Made by a program: the position numbers and the translations under genes. Below the pieces are notes generated by a model, which saw only the letters and a program-made list of their open reading frames with translations, was not told the origin of the DNA and ran no database searches. This document shows, one piece after another, positions 49,201 through 61,177 of a stretch of 64,000 nucleotides of DNA; the stretch's first letter is position 1; every line of letters begins with the position of its first letter. Source of the DNA: Sipunculus nudus. Taxonomy: Eukaryota; Annelida; Sipuncula; Golfingiida; Sipunculidae. The stretch spans positions 26,467,956 to 26,531,955 of the forward strand of contig CM049312.1 in NCBI GenBank assembly GCA_026874595.1, given 5' to 3'.

Positions 49201-51660
49201 CTTTTCTTCTCAGATACTGCAGGGAATAGAACAGGGTATAAAGCACAGATGTCAAGTCTAAGGTTCGTATGTTTCTGCTGGAACTGTGTTCTGAGTGTCT
49301 GCACTGTGTAAGGTCTGTGTATAAGAGTGTTGAAATGTTTCCTTCACCTCTCATTGACGGCTCCATTCTCGTTTTAATACGGCGCCGTTGAGCAGATAAA
49401 GCTTCGTTTTCATGGTTCATGAACTATCTCTATGCAGCCGAAAAAAAAAACTCGAAGTTCAGCAGCGTTCGGAACTTTGTCTCTTCTTCTTATCCTAGAA
49501 TGAGTCTGTGTGCAGCGAAGTGCTGCTTTGGCTGACTATTCGTCTCCCTCAATGGGGGTCTTTATGGAACTGTAGGGTATGTCATTCTGCTTGACAATGA
49601 AGGGTTTCTGTTTATCCATAAAAGGTTATTTGGTTGCTTGGGTTCTCATTAAATCATTGCAGGTGGACTCTCTGTTTGGAACTGAATGATGACTTGGTTG
49701 TCAATTTAACCATAATGATTGTTCCGGTCCGGTCTCAGTGGTATCTTGCACTTCTTGAGAGAAGTCCGCGGGAGATCAGATTGAAGCCCAGGCTGATGGC
49801 AAAGTGGTTATGAAGATATGTCCTTTTCAACTGATTAAGGCTGAATGTTAACCTCTAGGCCTGGGCTTTGTTTTTCAAGTGAACTTAGGCAACGTGCAGT
49901 GTTAGTGTCTGTCTAACCAAGGAGGTTATAGACTGATCTAGCAACCTCGAGTGTCAGTCGTGCGCCATTAAGACATGATATGTCCATTAACTCAGGCGCA
50001 GCGGCGGCACGGGCTTTGATAAAGCGAGCCTGTTAGATGTTACTTCCGTGGTCCGCTGAAGCGGCGAGCGATATATCCAATAACTGAGCAGTAAACCACT
50101 CGAATAACATTGACCGGGATTTATTGAATGCGCAAATGGTTAGTTTTGTCGCGAATTATGTGTAACGAAAATATCTAGAAAGGTCTTGTGTTAGAGAATC
50201 ACTGGATCGATTTGGGATAGATGCGGTCACTCTGCATCAACGTTTGCCGTGTTTCATAACAAACGACTTGTAAAAGTAAACCTTACTTTCCCTGAATAAC
50301 TTCGGAATTCTAAAAAAAATCACTTCAGTTCACACACTTCTGACATGTATTAATAATTACCGATGTATTATAGTATTCCGTCGATAACTAAATATTTTGA
50401 CGCTTATGACAGGATGACTTTCATTTTGATGAATAACAGTTAGCCTTCGCCCACACTGTCACTGACGGCGTTGTTTTCGTATTATCGCCCTTGTTTACCG
50501 CAGCCTAACTATAGCTTAGTCGTCATTTGTTCACGCTTGGAGTCTCCGGGAACTAACGAGCTGTTCCGTAATCACGTCGAAGGAGGGTCTCTCGCGCAGT
50601 ATCAATTAGCGCCGGGCTCATCAGCGGCATCTCTGTGTGTCTTTGAGTAGTGAGTTTATGACCCCCGTCAGCAACATTCGACATGGCCAGACTCTCACTT
50701 GATACTCCAATCTGTAACCTCCTTGGCCTAACTAGATGTCTGTCTAGTCCGATGTCGGTCAGTTCCAGATTATGGCATCCCCCTGGTATCAGGGTGCCCT
50801 ATTTTGATCTCGAATGCATCCAGCTCGGTTTGTATTCATCTGTTTGTCAACAAATGTGGTTTTATTGGTTATAATGTTTATCAATAACAGGTATCTAAAG
50901 CAGCAAACCATCAAACTGCAATCTACAACTGTCATGTGGACCCAACATGCCTCCCCCGATTTCTGGAGTCCGCTACATATCTTACGTCGCTTAACAGAAT
51001 GAGCTCGTGGGGCTTGTCTATTAAGTGGTCAGGATCTTAACAGATGCATTTCTTAGCTCAGTCACTCTTAGGCAGAATAGAAGATGGGTGTTCAGTAGTC
51101 CCGAGAACCGTTTGAAAAACCTTTGTAGCATTATTTGTGGATGTTGAGCTGAGCTTATCTAGGCATGTACTTATGCACATATCATTAATACTTATATAAT
51201 AAGCATACATACATATACATACAATGCATACACACATAAATAACATATGAAAAAACATTGGTGCTTACCTAGAATTATCAGTAGGGACAGGTGTCTCAGT
51301 GCACATTATGATAGTTTTACTTGAGTTGTGTGTAAAGACAACAGCATACAGTGAATGTTAAATGTTATGGTCTTTGCATGCGGTCTTCGCATTGGGGTTG
51401 AAATACGGACTGATTTTCAGACACTGAATATATTAACTATTCTGTTTGGTATGATTTGCTACATTGTTACCTCCAATAAAAAGCTAATGTCTGTCAGTCC
51501 TTTTGTTTTGTCGGTGTATTTGTTTGTTAGCATAATTATGTAAGAACGACTTAACAGGTTTTTCACGAAAGTTTGGGAATCCAGTATATTCTTGTGGAGA
51601 TGCAGATGATCGTTATGCCTTGGCGGAGCTGTGCGTTCTACTGTATACCATTTTGTCTGT
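46225..51660. other. Region with no recognised gene between the exon-1 remnant and gene C
   Basis: Only short frames. Isolated donor-like words (minus strand CTAG|GTAAGC near 51,268 and CAGG|GTAAGC near 47,618) lack a convincing exon. The stretch at 49.4-50.8 kb is less AT-rich and could hold UTR or a non-coding exon, but nothing is recognisable. Confidence 0.45.
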
Positions 51661-51673
51661 ATGTAAGGTTCCT

Positions 51674-54600
51674 TTTATTTGTCCAGCGCAAAATATAATT
51701 GACAGTGAACGTTCTTGTTGAAAAAAAAGTAATTAATAAACAATGGGCGGTATGAATTGAGTACGAATGGAAATAATTGGTTGTGCCAGAAGATGGTAGA
51801 GTGTGCTTAATAACAACTGCTCTTGACTGTCTTGATTATAATTGTCACGAGTGGAGGTTTCTATTAAGCAAAATTAAAGATGGCAAACGAAATGAATTTA
51901 AGAAAAGCGGAGATCATGCTTCAAAGTAAACTGCAGCTATCAAACAAAACTTCCAATACTCACATTGTTTGACGTCATGACAGAACTGGCCGTAGCGATT
52001 TTGATTAAGTTCTTGTCCTTCTGACAGGAAAGCACGGACCGACTTCTCGTACTTCATACATTCCGGGTCTCCACTTAGTGCCCCCAGAAAACATTCACGT
52101 CTGTTATCTATATCAATCAACCACCTACAAAAATATCAACCATCAACCGGAAAACAAATTTCTGACAAATGCCAATGTTTGATAGTACAGTCATTGGTAG
52201 TCAGAAATATAGTCTTGATTTTAAACTGGACAATACAGGTCTGAATAGAACGCAGTTGCGACCTAAAATAAATAAGAAAATGTTTTCATTTATTTGAAAG
52301 ATCTTTGATCCTTCAATTCCAACATGCCAAATGTCAATATTCCTTTCATAAAACGCCAATTAAATCAAAGGATGTGAATATTCCAACTGATAATGCAAAG
52401 TACATTGTTTAATTTTAATTTTGTTTTCAACAAAGACAAGAAAGAAAGTCCTAACTATGTTAAAAAATAAAATGGAACATCATCTCTTTGTATCAGGCCA
52501 AATCATATAATAAAATGTTCTACCTGCACATTGCATTGTCACCTTCATAAAACCTGTTGCAGACCTGGGGCGTCAGGGATGGACAGTCTGTCAAAATTAA
52601 CAAACAAAATGTGTGTTTCCTACTTTGGGATCAGTAGTACCAACCTACATAGTGCGAATGTGACTTCAAGATGACACAACGAAAAAAAAAAATATTTTTT
52701 CAAAATTAATTTTACTTTTCTGTCCTCGTGTGTTGAAGGCCTTCAATCCGAAGAAAAATTCCTCTTTGAAAATCACTCATATTGATGTATGAAAAAAATT
52801 AGGTTGGCAATTGGTTTTGAATTATAAATTTTTCATAAACCAGTTATTCAAATTACGCAACACTCGAAAGCTTAATTGTCAGACGGAATTTTGTTATATG
52901 ATAACATTTTATCAATATTTAATAACGAGTGATACCTAAGGCCATAGACATCTGAAATGAAGGGTTCTCACCAGAGCATAGTAACAGATCCCAGAACTGA
53001 AGGACATGATCGAGATGCCTGACGATGGCGTCATAGGCTTCACAGCCAGTAAATGACAAGTAGGAATTCTTCCAGTCCGACAAACAGTGCAGGCTGTCTT
53101 GGAGTATGTGACTGTAAACAATGAAAATGTCCTTAAAGTAAATATATTTTTAATATATTAAAATAAATCATATGGATGTGAGCAGTTATTTCATAAGAAT
53201 TTTCACAATATTTTGTTTTACAATATTTATGATACGGTAACAATTTTTGCTATCCACAGATTAAATTCTGACATATCAACGTCCTTTCAATTAATATTAT
53301 AATGCCGTTTACCAACTGTATAGACCTAAAAGAACCTTAAAAAACAGTTCTAGTTAGTCCACATTTGTTTTTCAATACTTTCTACATTACAAAGCATGCT
53401 GGCACCATATTTTTTTAGACTGTTACCAATTGATTAAAACTGAGAAATTACTTTTATAAAATAATAATATTAACTTTTATTTCAATTGAAGCAAGATTAA
53501 CTGACCGGTTGGTCTCGTTACATGGAACTTTTTCATGGGTAGTCCAGTCCTGGGTAATCCTCAAGAAAAGAACCCCGCAGGCTTTCGCCCTTTCCGAGCA
53601 CGTTCCAGGACTGGATTCTGTTAAGGAAAACATTATTATTATAACAGATGTTTTTTATCCCTTGTTTTCATGACTTATTCTTTATTTATTATCCTTACTA
53701 AGAACTATGGTTCCAAAATAAGTATACATGTGCGCCACCGATTTTGGTTCGAATCCGGGATAGGCCCAATATATTTCCTTATACGCGTGTCCGTAGATCG
53801 GTTTTTTCCGTAACTTACGGTAAACTCTTTTAAAATGAAGGCGAAAAATAACATTTACGGTTTTCCCAGTGTGGTGAAAAAAGCAAGATGGCGGGTGTTA
53901 GTACTCGCCTCTGTGTTTTTATGAGAGTTTTTTTTTTTACCGGAATCAAGCCGTAAATCACAGCTTTAATATGCCATAATGGACGTATATCCTATTTATA
54001 CTTACATGATTAAAACTGGGATCGGCATATGTACATTTAGAATTCATGCAGTCATTTCAATCGTGGTTGGTAGCACAGACTCTGGTACAACAATTTAAAA
54101 GGATAATTGTGTAATTCGTTTCCATCTGCTGTCCATGAATTTTCATTTATTCTATAGGTATTTATGTCAGGTTTGTGGCGAAAATAAGTTTGGCTTCTCT
54201 CCTTATCAGTGGGACCGTGTTCAGTGCAAATTATTATGAAGTATTACACGATGTTTATTGAACACCAGGTTTTGGGGGTAAAATTTAGTGAGAGTCACAT
54301 TGTAATAAATTATAAATTATTGTCAAACCGAAAATTAAAAGCTTTTTTGGGGGGGGGGGGGGGTTGGGGGGGGGGGGGTGGGGGGTGGTTACAATTAAAT
54401 TAAGACGAGTATAGCCGCCTTATTTCGTCAATGGTGAAGCACATTTCATCCCCTCATGTCAACCTGTTTTTTTTGCTATGAAGTTTTACTAGTTATATTT
54501 CAAAAGAAACAATTATAATGTGGAGCAGAGGATAAAAGAACCTAATTTTCAACAAGGTAACTAAATACCTACCTGCACTTTATTTAGGAACATAATTATT

Positions 54601-55236
54601 TGAAAATATGAGAAATCAGTGTACATTTGACTACATATCAGACCCATTTAAGGCGGTAAAGGTCACTGGTCACATGCATAAACAGTCTCAATTGACAATT
54701 GCTGATTTGATGATGTCGTATAACTACTCTAGAAAATTTTACCATCTTAAACAAAGATGTCTTATGATGTAGGGACACATCATATCCGCCAGATCATTGT
54801 GAAGAGACTAACTGTTGTGTTAGTTGTGAAACACTAACTGGAGGTTTATTGTAAAGTTCTTAATTGCCATAATAGGTTGTCACTTTTCTTGGAAATCATT
54901 GAAAAATATAAACTTAAAGGAAAATATCTATGACAGCAGCTGGTGAAACGGATTATAGTCCGTTATATCAGCCTGGCTACCCGCGGTGTGTCATACACTG
55001 TGCTTTAAAGCACTGGTTCACTTGTGACGTCATACAGAGACGTATGTACATTTCAGTCACCTCCGGGAGAAGGAATGCTGGACAGGTAGATTTCAAACAT
55101 GTATATATCACTTTAAACAGGTGGCACAGGTAGCTTAATGTTCGCTGACAGGTTCACCACAAAATGTCAATCAATATCCCTCGCGCCGCGTTTGTAACAT
55201 ATCTAGGCCGGGGAATGGGTGTATATTTTGTGTATT

Positions 55237-55301
<65 letters not shown>

Positions 55302-56284
55302 TGGCAAATACAACTTTGAATAAAATATAATCAATCAACTTTAGAAAGTTTCGCCATGAAAAAAATATTTAGTAAAACATATAAAAAACATATTTAGTAC
55401 CCTGCAGCACTAGAAAACCATATAATTTATAATGTGAATAGATTTAGAATTATATTAAAAATATATGGTGTTATCGCTGACCTATATACCGTCGTAACCT
55501 GTAGACACAATGCCATTTGTTTTCTTCCAGCAGAGGTTTTCGGTATAGCAAAGCGACATCTGGCGGCCTGCAATCGCAACTCTTCGTGTCGAAAATCAGG
55601 TCCAGCATTTCATTATGACATTTTTCTGTCTCCCCGGCACCTGACTCGTATATGTGTCTAAAAAGTAAAATAGAAAAAAAAACTGTTATAGTTACTAATT
55701 TAATCAATCATTGCTAGCGATATTATAACAGAATACAGTAGAACTCTACAAATCCACTTCTAACGTTAATGAAAGGTCGTAGGATTGCTAAGACTGGCCC
55801 AGTAAGTATAGCTTAGTAGTTCTTATCCAAAGAATAAGTTATATAATTTTCACCTTAAAACCATAAACTGAGCACAAAAGAAAGTATAGCGAAACCTTGT
55901 GGCAAATTACATTACTCACTATACTAATAATTCGCAAAAAGCTTTACTGTTACATAGATCCCTTGGCCTAATAATAACAACATTAGATTTTACATATTTT
56001 AGTGGTATATGCAATTACAAAAGGACCGGTAGGTCTAATATCTTCTAAAAAGTCATATATTCGCAAGAGACCACTATTATAGACACATTACCCATATAGC
56101 TTTACCGCAGGTCAACTTCTCTTTCGAAAATCGGAATTATAACTGTTTAACATACCTTAAACGAGAAATAATTAATTATACTGACAAACACTTGTCGAAT
56201 TCCGTGACGTCATCAGGAAGGGTTGGGTAATCACAGGCTCGAACATCGATCTGACACTTTCCTGACATAATAATAATAATAATA

Positions 56285-56362
<78 letters not shown>

Positions 56363-59300
56363 TTTATTATTGTTTTTATTATAATTATTATTATTATCAT
56401 TATTTTTATTTTTATTATTATTTTTTTTATTATTATTATATAATTTGTAAAAGTATATAAAGTAAACCAATGGTCAATTGTTGTTTGACAGATGATAATA
56501 ATGTGTGAAAGCATTGAAATATAAAAAAATGAGTGGAGAATGGATTTTTTTCCAGTTTCCTTTTGAGGCAAAACCAAGAAAACAACAAAAGTTTAACTAG
56601 ATGAAAATTTTAAAAAGGTAATTTTCGAATATCCTATGACTAAACAATCGGAATGTCGAGGAAAGCTAAAGTGAAGCACATTGACGGCTTAATGCCATGC
56701 TTTAAGTATGTTAATAATATGCATGTCATAGCATTCTGGACTTGACGCCAGTATTAATTACAGAAACAAGTTTTGACTGACTGTTTTGACAGCGGTCCCC
56801 AGTGTAGTTCCTGGGACACGTACAGTAGGGCCGCTCGTCCCGGTACGCGTAACATGTCCCTCCGTTCTCACACACTGTCGTAGCACAACCATTGGCTTAA
56901 AAATGACAGATAAAAAGTCTTTATTTATCACTTCACAATTATTCACATATTTTAGGCAATTATATTTGTCCAAAATAAATTTACAACAATCACTTACATT
57001 ATTTGTCATAACTCAATGATTTAATAGTTTTACAATAATGGCTATCGATAAATAGTTATAATTATAACCTTATAATAACCTGACCTTAAAAGGACTAAAT
57101 CTGATATAATTATATCAGCAACATAATAAAGAAATGTTATAAATTAAAGCTTGAATTGAATATATAAGATGCAATTGGTATATATTACGTTCCTTTTGTC
57201 GTTAAAACTTCGGTGTTCCATTTTTTCCATATATTTTGGTGCTGCATTCCTTAGAGAAATAATTATTTAAGAAAAGATCTAAAAATGAAAAGACTAGAAG
57301 ACAATTTTGTTTTTGTTATACAAAAAAAGAGGCCTTAAAATTAGGAATCAAAACGTGAAGGATATCGTTCCAAAACATGGGTCGAAACTTCTTTGCTATT
57401 TCAGGAAAACTCTGTGGCGGATCTATAGAGGTGACAGGTCGAGTACTCACGCATTTGGCAGCGGTCGCCGTAATACTGGTTGGTACAGTAACAGGAATAG
57501 GTAAAATCAGAGGTGGAGTTGAGCTGTCGTGAGTAACATGTTCCACCGTTCTTACAGATCACCTCCGGCTTCAGTAAACACAGATCACCTGTAAAAGTTT
57601 CAATTCACCTGAAGGCTAATAAGGGTTAATGAATTTATCACTAAAATCATATTTCTTCTGCCATTTTCCGTCTGCAATAGATTTCCAATATGTCTAATAT
57701 TCAAGCGCTGAGAATTGGGAACATTATTAGTCCTAGGTCATAGAAGTTCACCTGATATTTATTTATGACCTTGGACCTTCTATATCCCTTTCCCTATTCC
57801 ACTATCAAATGACCTTCGCTGACTGTTCCTTCTATTCATGAACCTATTTTTTCGTGATACGTTCTCTTTCACGAACAATCGCGAATTTAAAATCTTCAGG
57901 AACTAAAGCTTACCACAGTACATGTATATCACTATCTAAATTGATAGAAAAATAACATGTTAATATAAGTAATAAAACTTGATATGAAATACAAAATGAC
58001 TAACTCATGCTGTGAACATAAAAGTACAGTATATTTTTTACTGTAACTTGAAGTTATGAGTACCGTTATTTTCAATATCTTACATGTGGATATAATATAA
58101 AATATTACTGAGTCGTTAATTGTTAAAGTGACTCGAACTGTAGGTTGAAATAATAATTGCCACTACATGCCTCTGTGAGAGACCCCCATTCCAATAAGAA
58201 AACCTGTCTAATTACACCACCTGCCTAATAGACCACCTTTGAGTGAACCGTAATAGCTGACTTTGGTTATAACTGGCCTGTCTAATAAGACTTCCTTTGA
58301 ATAAAGACTACATTTGGACAGTTCCATGAGTGGTCTAATTACACAGGTGTCAGTGTCCTTACCAAACTGACACCTGTCGCCTCTGTACTCATACGGACAG
58401 GTGCATGTGTAACCGAAACCGTTCGGCTTTAGGTAGGTGTGACATTTACCGCCATTCAGACACAGTGGAGGAGTTATCGTACATGGGTCCTCTACAATCA
58501 AACAAAATTCTCATAACTGTTACAAAGGTGACCGCTTTAGTCTCCTTATCATGCATATACATGTATATAGTGTGCAGTCTCCAAATTTTGGAAAAAATGC
58601 GTTTTTAACCAAACAAAAAAGACTTAAACGTTATTTTAAAAAAAATTATTCAAGTGTATAATACAATGAGCTCAAGTTGTATTTCAAGAAGGTGCTTATT
58701 TGTTTTTATTACTACTCCACTTTCTTACGATCGCTATCTGGTTATCATAAACTGAAAAAAGTACAGGTATCTCAATCATTCCATACAGGAAAGAGCAAAT
58801 GAATGAGAATGGATACATGAGTAGCGAAGGTAAATAGTTACTTTTATGTTGCAACGACTGGCAATGTATTTCGCACATAAATGGTTCAAATAATGAACAC
58901 CAGGCGACAGTGCAAGCAAACTGATGCATTTTGCTAAACAAAATTCAATGTGATGTTTAAATGCCTAGCTATCCTTTTCGATATTATATAAACATATACT
59001 CACGAATTTCACACCGTGAACCTCGGAACCCGACCGGACATTTACATTGAAACATCTCCCTCCTCCACTTGGCAACACGACATTTTCCGCCATTTTGACA
59101 CGGCCTGTCTGCCACACACGGGTTTACTGAAGGAAAGAAAACATTTGTTTAATATTCCCACCGTTGATTCCCAGCGCCATATTTTGGTAATTTGTGAAAG
59201 TCAGTTAATTCTGATTATTTACTGACAATATGATAATCGTGCTGAAAACATACATTCGTTGCTGGCAGTGTACTATTTTACTCACATAATACACGGTATA

Positions 59301-61143
59301 CACTAAAGCGCGATAATTACAAACACAGAAACGCTTCCATTGCAGGTTAGAAAAAAAACGCAACACCAATTCGCTACATTGTGCCAGTTTAAATGTTTTA
59401 CCTAAATCTTTTACCTAATTAACATTAGGGCCATTTACGAAACCCATTAGGCTAGGCTTACCAGCCCAACCTAAATGGCTTCTTAGTCGTGTATTCACGA
59501 CTAACCAACATAGGTGATCAACACAACTGTTGGATTATATACTTATCAAATCTGTAATTAAGACATGTATCTGTTGATAATGATGCACACAGTGTGTGCA
59601 TCTCATCTGAGCAACCTCGGGGCAGGGATAAGGTCTATTGAGCACAATGAATTTTACTGCTATATAACAAGGGCGGACTTAAGCATGATTGACCTGACAT
59701 TTGACCCAGTCAACGCCTTACTTGGATGATGAGCAAATGTTAACAACACGTGACTCTAAATCCCTTGGCACCCATGTCTTATGTCAGCATGCACTAATGG
59801 TTAATCCCTCAATTCATGTAGGTAATCCTTTTGCTTAATGTTGACAAGACCACAACAAGTGTCGCTGCACTATCACCGTGCATATACATCTCTAACAATT
59901 CTGGAAGCAGTTGTATCACGTCAACTATCCAAGGAAGTACGTGCGTAAGTTTATTTTATATTTACAATACCGCGTCAAAGATAGTAAACCGCAGAATAGA
60001 TCCGCAGTTTTATCTATATATATATATATAATATGTTGCATGGACAAATACCTGTTGGGTATATTTGGAATGAATTTGTCGACGCATACTCTATATTTCT
60101 TCTATTTACTTTTTTTAATGTACACTTCTCGGGTGAACTGGCTCGTTTTCGGCCCATAAGCGTACCGGGCGCACGAAAGTGTGCATGAGATCTATCCTTG
60201 AACTTCATAGACAGATCTTATGTGTGGAGAATGCTCATCTGAGGACACTGTATTTAGACTGGTACCCTGCTCTATATAGCCCTCAGCCAAGCTATGATTG
60301 GCCTAGAGCAGCGGTGCCATAATAGGGCGGGGTTCCAGTCTACACTGTATTTTACAAACCGAACACAAGATGGCGTGCCTGTTTCGGAATTCTTAAACAG
60401 AAATACGCGGTGTTTCTGTAGCACACATTTTCCTCAGTCCTCTGTTGAGGAAAAGTACTGATATTAACAATGTCTCCTATTAGGATAACAATTTACAAAA
60501 ATAGGCTATTCAATGTTAATTGAAAACATCGAGACATATAAAAAATTTCAATTCTTCTTTAACGTGGGAGTCAAGTTAAAATTGAGTGTTAAGATATGGG
60601 TGTATTTACGCAAATTGTTCTTAAAATTCTTGTCACTATAAACTGTTCATGGCGACTATTAACTTATATGTAGATTTTTCTCAGTCACCATACAGTCCAT
60701 ACCATATATCACTTTCCAATCGTTTGACCGCTATTGTCAGCATAATTATTACACTTTGTATTCATATAACATTGTACGTGGTCTATCCGTGGAAATACGG
60801 TGTTTCACAGAATGAATAATATATGTCAGCATCCCAAATTATATAATTACAATTATACTTGTTAAAAATCAAACAGAGTGTACCAATATATTACAAAATG
60901 AAAAAATACAAAATCAATCTATAATTGTAAATAAACAATAATTACAATTGTTAAATTAACAATAATTACTTACACTTGTCGCAGTCTCTACCGACATAGT
61001 TCTTTGGACAGGAACTACAGAAATATCCTGGCGGAGAGAAAATCTTCTTGCAGCGTGATCCGTTCTTACAGGGACTCTTGTGATAGCAGGGGCTCACTGA
61101 CATGATATACCAGAAATGAATATGAAAATTAAAAATCAATATT

Positions 61144-61177
<34 letters not shown>

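Noticed and set aside
51268-51360. Possible gene C exon ending CTAG|GTAAGC
   Set aside because: Good donor word, but no acceptor, no cysteine pattern and no alignment to any exon of A or B.
52936-53121. 61-codon frame over gene C exon 11 (YSKTACTVCRTG type)
   Set aside because: Different frame from the one that joins exons 10 and 12 in phase and aligns with genes A and B.
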